Assembly: GCF_905332535.1 (NCBI RefSeq)
Contig: NZ_CAJOCF010000004.1
Span: forward strand, 62,001-126,000
From: Latilactobacillus fragifolii
GTDB taxonomy: Bacteria > Bacillota > Bacilli > Lactobacillales > Lactobacillaceae
Reading direction: 5' to 3'
DNA length: 64,000 bases
Part shown: piece by piece, positions 1 through 8,893 of the stretch
Layout: the number at the start of each line of letters is the position of its first letter
How positions within the stretch are numbered: position 1 is the first letter of the stretch
Notes under the pieces: model-generated
Seen by the model: the letters and a program-made list of their open reading frames with translations, nothing else
Database searches by the model: none
Told to the model about the DNA's origin: nothing
Program-made: the position numbers and the translations under genes

Positions 1-73
1 TTACTAATAAATCAAGTTGTTCGTTCTTTAAATTATTAATGATTTGTTGACGTCCTTCTAATGAAAATGTCAT
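1..73 (-). CDS. glpD: Glycerol-3-phosphate oxidase/dehydrogenase, N-terminus only
   Basis: Only the first 24 or so codons are present; the gene runs off the left edge. The peptide starts MTFSLEGRQQII and runs into LDLLV, which matches the start of the GlpO/GlpD flavoenzymes just before their FAD-binding glycine motif. It lies 11 bp after glpK on the same strand, as in lactobacillar glycerol operons. The second of two adjacent ATGs (73) is 6 nt from an AGGAGG ribosome site and is preferred; the first (76) is only 3 nt away. Confidence 0.75.
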   Translation of the reverse strand, partial: MTFSLEGRQQIINNLKNEQLDLLV

Positions 74-84
74 CATAATCCTCC

Positions 85-1614
<1,530 letters not shown>

Positions 1615-1650
1615 TTAGCAACAATATTAAAAAAGCTTTCCTTAATGACT

Positions 1651-1688
1651 ATTATAGATTAACGATGTCCAAAAAGAAAGCGTTTTTA
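1651..1688 (-). promoter_or_regulatory. glpK promoter with CcpA cre-like site
   Basis: On the minus strand there is a perfect TATAAT at 1651-1656. A cre-like box, TAAAAACGCTTTCT (1675-1688), matches 13 of 14 positions of TGWAARCGYTWNCW. It sits where the weak -35 should be, so CcpA binding would block RNA polymerase. This predicts glucose repression of glycerol use. Confidence 0.7.
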
Positions 1689-1744
1689 TAAAATTAAATC
1701 ACACACAATTCAACATTCTTGTTAATCTGGTTTTTATTGGCCAT

Positions 1745-1820
1745 CAAAAATAAAAACGGCTTAATGTTTCCAGATTAGTAGGCTTTAAAGTCCTTCATCT
1801 GAATCATTAAGTCCGTTTTT
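1745..1820 (-). terminator. Terminator of the serine hydrolase gene
   Basis: A long imperfect hairpin whose outer arms pair AAAAACGG with CCGTTTTT. On the minus strand it ends in a T-rich tract and lies just after the stop at 1824. Confidence 0.7.
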
Positions 1821-1823
1821 AGC

Positions 1824-3002
1824 TTAAATCGTCGCAACTATTTTCGTATACAATTCACCGTTCATCTTGCTGAGCGAAACCTTTTCGTTCTTCTCGTTTG
1901 AAAATAGGACGATATAGATCCGGCCACCATGGCTAAAGCCATTTGATACACTCCATCCTGACAAATAACCACGATTAACAATCAAGGCTGGATCATTGTA
2001 AAAGCCCATGCCATAATGCGAACTACTCCCTGGTTGGAACATTTGCGCCTTACTTTGTTCGTTAATTAATTTTCCAGTCCACAATGCGCGGTCAAAACGA
2101 TACATATCAGTCGCCGTCATATACATATCTCCGACCCCTGGCAGTTGGGTAAAATTAGGGAGTTGCCCCGGCGTTCCATTTGCCAGATAACCAATTGAAG
2201 CCGATGGCAATTGCGCATATTGATCGGTCATAAAACCAGTGTGGGCCATCTGACTTGGTTTTAGAATTTTTTCTTTCAGATACGTTTTATAATCTTGATG
2301 ACTCACTTTTTCCAAGACCTTCGTCAACACAATATAGTTTGCATCCAGATAATGCCACTTACCCGGTTGTTCCTTAATCCCATTTTTAATAATTTCTTGG
2401 ATTAATTGATCGAGAGTCTTCGTCTGATTATCTTGATCACGACCGACAATTCCTGATGTATGATGTAAAAAATCAGTCAGTTTAATTTGTTGCCCATTCG
2501 GGAAGTCTGGGAAGTAACGACTGATTGGATCGTTGACGTTTAACTTCCCTCGTTCTTGTAACTGTAGTAAACTCGTTGCAATCAACGCTTTTTCAGTTGA
2601 ACCAATCGCATATAGCGTATCTGGCGTATTCGCCAATTGCTTGGCTCGGTCAGCACTGCCGTACCCCTTATCCAACAAAACTTGCTGATCACGGACAATT
2701 AACGCGGTACCTGAAAAACCAATTTGCTTTAAGTAGTCATCCAACGCTTGGTCTGCAACAATTATCGGCTGTCTTTCCGCTTTAAGTCGTTCTTCTTTTG
2801 CCTTAGCAGCGGCGACTTGTTGCGATGCGCGTCGTTTCTTGGCTGCTTGTATTTGCTGTTGACGTTTAATCTTCGCTTGATGCTGCGCGCTTTTTACTTC
2901 TTGTTGGTGACGTTGTTGCTGGATCACGATTCCACCTGCTACCAAACTAAATATAGCTAAAATCGCAATGACACCGCCAATTTGACGTCCTTTTTTTGAC
3001 AT
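1824..3002 (-). CDS. Membrane-anchored beta-lactamase-fold serine hydrolase
   Basis: Protein of 392 aa from an ATG at 3002, chosen because a GGAGG lies 8 nt upstream; an upstream in-frame start has no such site. A basic N-terminus and one transmembrane helix (about residues 6-28) are followed by a charged Q/K/A-rich linker (to about 70) and a class C beta-lactamase/DD-peptidase-like domain. The SxxK nucleophile motif is STEK (GSTEKALIA) and the KTG-equivalent is HGG (FSHGGRIY). The YxN position reads YLD, a variant. It probably acts outside the membrane on peptidoglycan peptides or as an esterase; the substrate cannot be told. Monocistronic. Confidence 0.85.
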   Translation of the reverse strand: MSKKGRQIGGVIAILAIFSLVAGGIVIQQQRHQQEVKSAQHQAKIKRQQQIQAAKKRRASQQVAAAKAKEERLKAERQPIIVADQALDDYLKQIGFSGTALIVRDQQVLLDKGYGSADRAKQLANTPDTLYAIGSTEKALIATSLLQLQERGKLNVNDPISRYFPDFPNGQQIKLTDFLHHTSGIVGRDQDNQTKTLDQLIQEIIKNGIKEQPGKWHYLDANYIVLTKVLEKVSHQDYKTYLKEKILKPSQMAHTGFMTDQYAQLPSASIGYLANGTPGQLPNFTQLPGVGDMYMTATDMYRFDRALWTGKLINEQSKAQMFQPGSSSHYGMGFYNDPALIVNRGYLSGWSVSNGFSHGGRIYIVLFSNEKNEKVSLSKMNGELYTKIVATI

Positions 3003-3093
3003 CAACCGTTCCTCCAAAATTTCTAATCTATTACAATATTAATGTACTATACGCTTTGGAATTTGAACAGTGACATTATTGTCATCTAGCCAC

Positions 3094-3128
3094 CAAAAAA
3101 CGGTCGCAACCAAAATTGTTCGCGACCG
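3094..3128 (-). terminator. Terminator of usp
   Basis: Stem CGGTCGC/GCGACCG followed on the minus strand by six T residues, about 20 bp after the stop of the stress-protein gene. Confidence 0.85.
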
Positions 3129-3147
3129 CTTTAATAGCTAGACTTAC

Positions 3148-3585
3148 TTATTTAACCAATAAAACATTTGTTGCAGCATGGGCACTAACGTACTGAGCAA
3201 CCGACCCCATCATCATGCGTTCAATGACGCCTTTACCTGTAATTCCTAACATGATCAAATCAATCTCGTATTTTTCTGGAATGCGAATCGCAATTTCTTT
3301 TTTCGGTGAGCCGACTTCCAAAATCGGTGTAATCTTCGTTAGCCCATGATTATGCGCATAACGAATATTAGCCGCTAATTGCTCTTTTGCACGATCTTTT
3401 TCCATCGCCGTCATCTTCGCATAAACACTAGCATCTGGTGAAACATAGACTGCACTGGGAATAATATGGGCCACATAGAGCTCAGCATCATTTCTTTTTG
3501 CCACTTCAACAGCTTCCATAAAAGCCTTCTGCGCTAAGTCGGACCCGTCGATTCCGACTAAGATTTTCTTATAGGTTGTAATCAT
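3148..3585 (-). CDS. Universal stress protein, UspA family
   Basis: Protein of 145 aa from the ATG at 3585 (MITTYKK), which has AGGAGG 9 nt upstream. It has the usual Usp pattern: an N-terminal ILVGIDGSD strand-loop, and the C-terminal ATP-binding signature G-x2-G-x9-G-S seen in GITGKGVIERMMMGS, ending in VLLVK. It is therefore expected to be the ATP-binding type. Usp proteins are cytoplasmic and help survival under starvation, acid or energy stress; the exact role is unknown. Confidence 0.9.
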   Translation of the reverse strand: MITTYKKILVGIDGSDLAQKAFMEAVEVAKRNDAELYVAHIIPSAVYVSPDASVYAKMTAMEKDRAKEQLAANIRYAHNHGLTKITPILEVGSPKKEIAIRIPEKYEIDLIMLGITGKGVIERMMMGSVAQYVSAHAATNVLLVK

Positions 3586-3783
3586 TTGGCAACCCCTCCT
3601 ATGAATGAGATTAATGCACATCCTTACGATGTCTTCATCATACTCACTTCACCAGGGCATTGCCAATTTAACTGCCTGACTACTAATTGCTAAAGAGTCG
3701 TCGATAACGTATAAATCTAAGTGAGGCTTAGATATAACCTAATTAACAAAAGCACTTAGTAGCAAATTCATGCACTATAAACT

Positions 3784-3820
3784 AAAAAAGGGGCCGAGAC
3801 AAGAATTGCCTCAGACCCCT
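3784..3820 (-). terminator. GGGG-CCCC stem-loop with T tract
   Basis: GGGGTCTGAGG/CTCGGCCCC hairpin followed by six T on the minus strand, about 55 bp beyond the csp terminator. It is either a back-up terminator or one copy of a dispersed terminator-like repeat. Confidence 0.55.
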
Positions 3821-3845
3821 ACTTATTTTACCGAATTGATTGTAC

Positions 3846-3869
3846 AAAAAAACCCCGCGGATGCGGGGC
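3846..3869 (-). terminator. Terminator of csp
   Basis: GCCCCGC ATCC GCGGGG hairpin followed by T7 on the minus strand, starting 8 bp after the csp stop codon. Confidence 0.9.
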
Positions 3870-3876
3870 ACAAATA

Positions 3877-4077
3877 TTAAAGTTTAACGATATTTGTTGC
3901 TTGAGGACCGCGATCGCTGTCTTCAACATCAAATGATACTGCTTGGCCTTCGTCTAATGACTTGTAACCGTCACCTTGGATAGCTGAGAAGTGAGCAAAT
4001 ACGTCTTTACCGTCTTCACCAGTGATAAAACCAAAACCTTTGTCTGCGTTAAACCATTTTACTGTGCCGTTGTTCAT
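3877..4077 (-). CDS. csp: Cold-shock protein (CspA family RNA chaperone)
   Basis: Protein of 66 aa, the standard Csp size, from the ATG at 4077 ([10 protein letters not shown]) with AGGAGG 8 nt upstream. Both RNA-binding motifs are intact: KGFGFI (RNP1) and VFAHFS (RNP2). It binds single-stranded RNA and melts structure during cold or growth-phase shifts. The gene stands alone with its own promoter, leader and terminator. Confidence 0.95.
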   Translation of the reverse strand: MNNGTVKWFNADKGFGFITGEDGKDVFAHFSAIQGDGYKSLDEGQAVSFDVEDSDRGPQATNIVKL

Positions 4078-4228
4078 AATAATTTCCTCCTGATACATAT
4101 CAATGTACGTTTTTTGTTGCAATAAATATTGATAAGTAAAAGAGGAAGGTATTGTGCATCCAAAACTCAAATTACGTTTCAAAATTTGATTACCTGAACA
4201 GTATAGCATGGCATTTTCTAATTAGCAA
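4078..4228 (-). promoter_or_regulatory. csp promoter and long 5' leader
   Basis: TTGCTA (4223-4228), a 17-bp spacer and TATACT (4200-4205) give a start near 4193 and a leader of about 115 nt. Leaders of this length are typical of cold-induced csp mRNAs, where refolding controls translation and stability. The leader role is inferred from the family. Confidence 0.65.
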
Positions 4229-4566
4229 CCCACATGTCGAAATTTACAGATTATCTGTTTGTGATTTAGTCGATCAATGCTGTTATATTAGCGTTTAAAG
4301 ACCAGCAATTATTTTTTAAAAATATTTTATTTCGCTGATTGCGAACAAATAATTGGATAACTAAGCGAAACAACCTAGCGCCTCTTTTAAGGACGCTTGC
4401 TTTGCAGCGGCCGTTTTCATCTGAATGATTGCACCGAGCTCTTCACTCAAGAAAGTCAAACGAATTAGAAGTGAAAAGCGATCCCAGTTGCGTTTTTAAT
4501 AGAAGTTAACTAACCACGTTTGCTGTACTTTTAAATATTCTTGCATTTTCGATTCACTTCACCATT
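4229..4566. other. Gene-free host stretch beside the prophage
   Basis: About 340 bp with no supported coding region on either strand and no clear RNA gene. It is AT-rich with short imperfect repeats only. Confidence 0.5.
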
Positions 4567-4609
4567 AAAAAAACATCTATCCGCGCAAATGAAAGGCGCG
4601 ATTAGATGT
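4567..4609 (-). terminator. Original terminator of tRNA-Arg, displaced by the prophage
   Basis: ACATCT..CGCGC/GCGCG..AGATGT hairpin with seven T residues on the minus strand. It sits 18 nt beyond the left copy of the tRNA 3' end, exactly where the tRNA-Arg terminator would lie before integration. It may now end transcription of the leftmost prophage operon. Confidence 0.8.
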
Positions 4610-4624
4610 CTCCAAGGATTATCG

Positions 4625-4637
4625 AATGTCACAGGCG
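4625..4637. repeat. Left attachment core (att)
   Basis: Thirteen bases, AATGTCACAGGCG, identical to the right-end core. They equal the last 12 bases of tRNA-Arg plus one base, so recombination rebuilt the tRNA at the other end. Confidence 0.85.
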
Positions 4638-4679
4638 GACATTATAAACATCTATATACCGCTATATTAGTGGGTTTTA

Positions 4680-4697
4680 TGTGGTTCGTGTGTGGTT
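4680..4697 (+). promoter_or_regulatory. Integrase arm-type sites, left arm
   Basis: Two direct copies of TGTGGTT at 4680-4686 and 4691-4697, one helical turn apart. They match the repeats beside the integrase gene at 36716-36752, as expected for the two arms of attP. Confidence 0.65.
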
Positions 4698-4706
4698 ATA
4701 GCTTTT

Positions 4707-4985
4707 CTAGCGTCTAATTGCTACATTTTTTCCACCAACTACTAAACAGCCACACTCCACCATTTCATCCATTTGATCATCGAGTTGCACCATTACATCG
4801 TGAATCGTCTTTAGATTAGCGCTGGGTTCGTGTTGACAGATGAATAGAGGTAAGTCGTTGCGCGTGTAATAGTAGCTCATACTACCAACCACTCCGATGC
4901 CCTCTTTGTGTAGCTCAACTTTGCCAGTCTCGTTTAGGGTTAAATAATATTGCTCATTGATCCGCGCTGGTACAAATTGTTCCAT
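4707..4985 (-). CDS. Prophage left-end protein of unknown function
   Basis: Protein of 92 aa from the ATG at 4985 (MEQFVPAR), 8 nt after GGGAG. It is acidic in its C-terminal half, ends GGKNVAIRR and shows no membrane segment or known motif. It is 28 bp downstream of the next gene on the same strand, so the two probably form one transcript driven by the promoter at 5298-5327. Function not recognised. Confidence 0.7.
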   Translation of the reverse strand: MEQFVPARINEQYYLTLNETGKVELHKEGIGVVGSMSYYYTRNDLPLFICQHEPSANLKTIHDVMVQLDDQMDEMVECGCLVVGGKNVAIRR

Positions 4986-5013
4986 CTGACTCGCTCCCAC
5001 TTTTGTTCTGTTC

Positions 5014-5274
5014 TCATCTTACAACAGATAATTTTTGAATTACATTCTTGACATGGTATTTATCAACAACTAATTGATGGCGCTTGTTGAAGTGGCCAAA
5101 GATTGAAATTGGCGCATTCTCTTCTGCCAGATAAACGAAATTGAACGCATCTTTCGCAACTAAGCAATTATAAGTTTGTTCGGCTGTTTTAAGTTCAAAA
5201 CGAACTAAATACGGGCTAAAACTAATGACTTTAACGGTACTATTGATAGCGCCTTTTAAGCTGACATATTCCAT
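5014..5274 (-). CDS. Small OB-fold-like prophage protein, intact copy
   Basis: Protein of 86 aa from the ATG at 5274 (MEYVSLKG), with AAAGGAG 8 nt upstream. The alternating beta pattern and the SIFGHFNKRHQLVV segment suggest a small OB-like fold, which is inference. Residues 1-50 are closely similar to the gene at 6014-6307, while the two C-termini differ completely. It is first in a two-gene operon whose promoter contains a LexA-like palindrome. Function unknown. Confidence 0.7.
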   Translation of the reverse strand: MEYVSLKGAINSTVKVISFSPYLVRFELKTAEQTYNCLVAKDAFNFVYLAEENAPISIFGHFNKRHQLVVDKYHVKNVIQKLSVVR

Positions 5275-5297
5275 CTTGACCACTCCTTTGAAAGTAT

Positions 5298-5327
5298 ATT
5301 ATACGAACATACATTCGTATTTGTCAA
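5298..5327 (-). promoter_or_regulatory. Promoter with LexA-like palindrome
   Basis: On the minus strand: TTGACA (5322-5327), an 18-bp spacer and TATAAT (5298-5303). The spacer and -10 are covered by the palindrome ATACGAACATACATTCGTAT (5301-5320), whose core CGAACnnnnATTCG differs by one base from the Firmicute SOS box CGAACnnnnGTTCG. Confidence 0.65.
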
Positions 5328-5360
5328 ATTTTTATTGTATAGTGTTGATGAGGTGATTGT

Positions 5361-5618
5361 TTGACTATTAATGAACACTCTATTTTAGCGAAGTTTGAAC
5401 ACTTGTATAAAAAGATGTCCAAACATACTTATTCATTACTGATTGTCAAAAATAAGTTCAACAATGTTTACAACTTTTTCCTTGAAGATGTATTCGGTGC
5501 AACTTGGAGCAACGCACTTGGTTCAGTGCTTTTCAGCGATTTAGATGCGTACAAAAACGTGCTTAAAAAGCTACTTGCTAGTGGCTTACCTATTGAGTAT
5601 CGCGGATTTGATAATTAG
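5361..5618 (+). CDS. Prophage accessory protein of unknown function
   Basis: Protein of 85 aa. It starts at TTG (5361) just after a GAGGTGA site; the first in-frame ATG is 18 codons further in and lacks one. Aromatic-rich, no membrane segment, ends IEYRGFDN. It is read against its left neighbour and has a bidirectional terminator after it, so it is a single-gene unit. Function not recognised. Confidence 0.6.
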   Translation: MTINEHSILAKFEHLYKKMSKHTYSLLIVKNKFNNVYNFFLEDVFGATWSNALGSVLFSDLDAYKNVLKKLLASGLPIEYRGFDN

Positions 5619-5621
5619 AGC

Positions 5622-5668
5622 ATAAAAAATAAGCCTAACCCACAATTGAGTGAGTTAGGCTTATTTTA
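5622..5668. terminator. Bidirectional terminator
   Basis: AATAAGCCTAAC/GTTAGGCTTATT stem with A-run before and T-run after, between two convergent accessory genes. Confidence 0.85.
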
Positions 5669-5914
5669 AATTTTAGGTAAATTAACTAATAAAAATGTCG
5701 CTAAAATTAAAAATGCAATCAGAGACATAAAGGAAATAATTACGCCTGCTACTGCAAATCCCTTCCGTTCTTTAGATAATCCCACAACTGAAAACACCAT
5801 TCCAATAATCCATATAGGATAACCTAACGTAGTCTTTACGGCAATGAATAGTGAAAATACAGAGAGTACAAAACCCAAGATCCCTAGTATATTCATTTCT
5901 TTTTCTTCCACCAT
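5666..5914 (-). CDS. Small membrane protein
   Basis: Protein of 82 aa, nearly all hydrophobic, with three predicted membrane segments (about residues 8-25, 32-46 and 53-78) separated by a short KERKG loop. The start at 5914 follows a GGGGG-rich site. The pattern resembles small DUF4190-type membrane proteins. Its place among accessory genes near the prophage end fits a lysogenic-conversion or superinfection-exclusion role, which is inference only. Confidence 0.7.
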   Translation of the reverse strand: MVEEKEMNILGILGFVLSVFSLFIAVKTTLGYPIWIIGMVFSVVGLSKERKGFAVAGVIISFMSLIAFLILATFLLVNLPKI

Positions 5915-6013
5915 AATACCCCCAATATTATTGTATACTTCATAGTATCACTAAAGAGGAAATATTTTAATGCTTATTTAAATGTTCCCCAGGCGTACCA
6001 CTTGGACACTCTC

Positions 6014-6307
6014 TCACTGGTAAGTAAATATCTGTCCGTTGTATACGTGATGGATCCATGTACAGTTTCCGACTTTTGCCCACGAATCACATGGCCATTC
6101 ACCATAAGCAGGCAAGTAGCCTCCTTGCTGCGCACTTGTGCTTGACGCATTCTCTTCTGCTAGATAAACAAAGTTAAACGCATCTTTTGCGACTAAGCAA
6201 TTATAGGATTGCTCATCTGTTTTAAGCTCAAAACGCACCAGGTACGGGGCAAAACTGATAACTTTAACCGTTCTGTTGATTATGCCTTTTAAACTAATAT
6301 ATTCCAT
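6014..6307 (-). CDS. Chimeric second copy of the OB-like protein
   Basis: Protein of 97 aa from the ATG at 6307. Residues 1-50 are about 80% identical to the product of 5014-5274, up to the shared AEENA. It then switches to an unrelated Trp/Cys/Gly-rich tail (GGYLPAYGEWP, TWIHHVYNGQ). After the stop, the next frame continues ERVSKWYAWGTFK, which completes that tail. The tail resembles the SH3-like wall-binding end of phage lysins, so this looks like a recombination scar that fused two gene fragments. Whether it is functional is doubtful. Confidence 0.6.
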   Translation of the reverse strand: MEYISLKGIINRTVKVISFAPYLVRFELKTDEQSYNCLVAKDAFNFVYLAEENASSTSAQQGGYLPAYGEWPCDSWAKVGNCTWIHHVYNGQIFTYQ

Positions 6308-6335
6308 TTCGACCACTCTTTTGCGTTTTATTGCA

Positions 6336-6349
6336 AGAACAAGTGTTCT
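6336..6349. promoter_or_regulatory. LexA-like palindrome upstream of the chimeric copy
   Basis: AGAACAAGTGTTCT contains a perfect GAACnnnnGTTC core. It sits about 30 bp upstream of the start at 6307, the same relative place as the box before the intact copy. Confidence 0.55.
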
Positions 6350-6448
6350 CTTATGTTAAGTGATACTTGTTTTGTAATTTGATATACTAATCACAGTATT
6401 TGAGATATATTTTAATCATTTCAAAAACTAAAGGAGTGATTTATTCCT

Positions 6449-7753
6449 ATGCATAATATCTATATTGATGAAAAAGGTCCGCAAAACCAATTACGGGTTA
6501 ACACAAATGAAATAAATAATATCAAGGATAGATTTCGAATTGCTGATGACAATATGCTTACATATGTTATGGCAGCTATTGATATCCCTTACAAAAATCA
6601 AGATCATTTTGAAAAAGAATTTATTAAATTAGAGGCATTGTTTATTTCGAATATGCACAATAGTACCGTGGAACTGAAAGGTGCAAAATTATTAGATAGA
6701 AAAAAATTTGTCAACGGTTTTGCGAGCTTACCAAAGAGTGAAACCCAATATTTCATAGACATTATCGAATTATTTAATAAACATAATATCAGTGCATGTG
6801 TTGTAACAGAGGATAAAGTTTCAGCGCTTGTGATGGGACGGTTGAAATATTGGATAGAATTTGCCTCAAAGAAAATGAAGATATCTTCTCAATTATTAGC
6901 GTATTCACTAATAAAATATGTAGCAATTGAATCGACTAGTAAAGTAAACAATGAATTAAGTAATTCAAATGTAAAAATATATTCCATACTTAAATCAATA
7001 AAAAAAGATTTACAAAGTATCATTGAAAAAAATAAAAACGTTAGCCGTATGAGAAAAGAAATTAGTAATTATAAAGAAATCATAACTGTTATCAATAAGT
7101 GCCAAAATGTTAATGTTAACGATCCAAAAGGCAATTCAAAATTCAACTGGGAAAAAGTCGATTTTTCTTTAGATTTATGGCTCACAGAAAGAAATTATAA
7201 AGATGAATTATCAGAATATTCCCTATTTCTAGATGAAGGTATTGAACCTAAATATTTTAATGAGAAAAACTATTCATCTGTAGTAGCTAATCAAGACTCT
7301 AGAACAAGTGTCGGCATAAGAAGTGCTGATTTGCTTGTAACTCTTGTTGGAAAATTAATATCAAACCTGTCTTCTTCAAGTCAATATGATAAAAACTTTC
7401 CCGAAAAAAAAGTGCGTTTAAATGATAAATGGTTTGACTTACAAGATAACCAGCTTAAATTAGCAAAGCTTTTAAATAACCTTATAATAAATACAGGTTT
7501 TCAATACTCTTTCACTAATAGTGATTATTTTGATGATGCGATTTTATGTCAAAGTTACTTAGAATACTTATCCAAATTTGCTAATTCTGATGCCTTGAAA
7601 AATACTCAAAATCATCCAGAAAAGTATTTTGAGCATTTTTCCGAATTAATGGAAGCTAAATATAATCAAATGTATGAACTGGATAACATTATTATAAATT
7701 CAAAAATTTCTCGTGATGATTTAGTTACAAACGGCCTTCTAAAACCACGTTAA
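6449..7753 (+). CDS. DUF3800-like accessory protein
   Basis: Protein of 434 aa, low GC and rich in Lys/Asn/Ile compared with the phage core. The N-terminus IYIDEKG, the internal VELKGAKLL and the late GIRSADLLVTLVG follow, in order, the IYIDESG, ELKGSK and QLADLIA patterns of DUF3800 proteins, which have an RNase H-like fold with acidic residues. It has a GGAG-type site, stands alone between the lysis module and the left end, and has its own terminator. Such genes are often lysogenic-conversion or phage-defence genes; that role is inference. Confidence 0.65.
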   Translation: MHNIYIDEKGPQNQLRVNTNEINNIKDRFRIADDNMLTYVMAAIDIPYKNQDHFEKEFIKLEALFISNMHNSTVELKGAKLLDRKKFVNGFASLPKSETQYFIDIIELFNKHNISACVVTEDKVSALVMGRLKYWIEFASKKMKISSQLLAYSLIKYVAIESTSKVNNELSNSNVKIYSILKSIKKDLQSIIEKNKNVSRMRKEISNYKEIITVINKCQNVNVNDPKGNSKFNWEKVDFSLDLWLTERNYKDELSEYSLFLDEGIEPKYFNEKNYSSVVANQDSRTSVGIRSADLLVTLVGKLISNLSSSSQYDKNFPEKKVRLNDKWFDLQDNQLKLAKLLNNLIINTGFQYSFTNSDYFDDAILCQSYLEYLSKFANSDALKNTQNHPEKYFEHFSELMEAKYNQMYELDNIIINSKISRDDLVTNGLLKPR

Positions 7754-7763
7754 TTATTTATGT

Positions 7764-7787
7764 ACAGCCCTCAAACGAGGGCTTTTT
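7764..7787 (+). terminator. Terminator of the DUF3800-like gene
   Basis: AGCCCTC AAAC GAGGGCT hairpin followed by T6 on the plus strand. Confidence 0.9.
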
Positions 7788-7799
7788 TAGTGTCCTATG

Positions 7800-8687
7800 T
7801 TAGTCAAACGATACCCAAACATTATTAGCTGTGCCGACTGGGTGAACCGGCATCCATACCGAATCCCCGTTGTTGGTTGTCCAGTGACACCAAACATAAC
7901 CGTCACGGATAGCGACGCGATCATAGTAGATGGTTGTCCACGCTGGTAATTTGCCTGCATATGGTGCACTAAGTGAGGGCTTGCCAAGGCGGGCTTGGAT
8001 TGGTTGGTCGCCGTTGGTAAAGTGCCAATTTTCGGCCCATTCATTAGGCGTTGGTTTAACTGGATTGATTGGCGTTGTGTTTGTCCCGCTACCATTTTCA
8101 GGTAAACCAGTCTTCAAATCTTGTGCAAATTGGGCTTTAGTAATCCCATGGCTTGCTAAATAACCATATGGGTCTTGATGATCACCCCAGACATTATCAG
8201 TAATCCACTTATGTGTTACAATCCCGTAACCAGTATCTAAGTTGGTACTGATACCAAACTTATTAGCCGAATCCCGCAATAGGTTAACATAAACTGCGTA
8301 ATCTACTTTAAACTGAGCATCGTTAGTTGTACGTGCTAATTCAACTTGGACTGGTGCATTAGCGTTGCCCCATGTCCCAGCACCCCAACTTACATAACCA
8401 TCAGCGCCAACTCGATAAACTTTACCACCGTCACCGACGACATATTGTGTGTATGCATAGTTGGTATTCCAAGTACGCTTCATAAATGCGGCGTTGTTTA
8501 CAGCAGGTGCAGTAGTTCCTGTCTCGTGTGCGATAATAATTCGATTATTTGTCCGTTGGCTAGAACCTTCATTAATACCTAGTTGATAGGTATTATCTAC
8601 TGAATAGGCTTGTGCCATCTCTGTCGTACCTGATGCAAATAAAATAGCCGCCCCAAAGGCGACTACTAGTTTATTTAATTTTTTCAT
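7800..8687 (-). CDS. lys: Endolysin: N-acetylmuramoyl-L-alanine amidase with signal peptide
   Basis: Protein of 295 aa. Residues 1-27 form a typical Sec signal peptide (KK, hydrophobic core, AQA cleavage site), so it is exported by the host rather than strictly through the holin. Residues about 45-180 are an Amidase_2 domain with zinc ligands His54 (IIAHETG), His159 (VTHKW) and the His170-Asp172 region (GDHQD). Residues about 215-295 form an SH3-like wall-binding domain ending WVSF. A Pro/Thr/Asn linker joins them. The start overlaps the holin stop (ATGA). Confidence 0.92.
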   Translation of the reverse strand: MKKLNKLVVAFGAAILFASGTTEMAQAYSVDNTYQLGINEGSSQRTNNRIIIAHETGTTAPAVNNAAFMKRTWNTNYAYTQYVVGDGGKVYRVGADGYVSWGAGTWGNANAPVQVELARTTNDAQFKVDYAVYVNLLRDSANKFGISTNLDTGYGIVTHKWITDNVWGDHQDPYGYLASHGITKAQFAQDLKTGLPENGSGTNTTPINPVKPTPNEWAENWHFTNGDQPIQARLGKPSLSAPYAGKLPAWTTIYYDRVAIRDGYVWCHWTTNNGDSVWMPVHPVGTANNVWVSFD

Positions 8688-8893
8688 TTTGAATCTCCTT
8701 TCGTTGTGTCGTAAACAACACCAATTAAGCCTAAGATTGTAAGCACCGTATTAACAATACCTTGAACCTGGTTAGCTAAATCGTTGCTGAATTCAACCCC
8801 GAAAACTTTGGCCACTTGCTGAACTAATACAATCAATAGAGCTGTCAGCGAAGTCCACAGCACCTTTGAGTGCCAATCTACTTTTTTAATCAT
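8684..8893 (-). CDS. Holin, phi-LC3/LL-H type
   Basis: Protein of 69 aa: MIKKVDWHSKVLW, then two membrane helices (about 14-30 and 46-62) and a short charged tail ending KGDSK. This size and layout match phi-LC3-type holins. It overlaps by 4 nt both the upstream XhlA-like gene and the downstream lysin. It would form membrane lesions that trigger lysis. Confidence 0.85.
   Translation of the reverse strand: MIKKVDWHSKVLWTSLTALLIVLVQQVAKVFGVEFSNDLANQVQGIVNTVLTILGLIGVVYDTTKGDSK

Noticed and set aside
4229-4566. Possible small gene or RNA in the host gap beside the prophage
   Set aside because: No frame with a ribosome site and no promoter-terminator pair could be supported.
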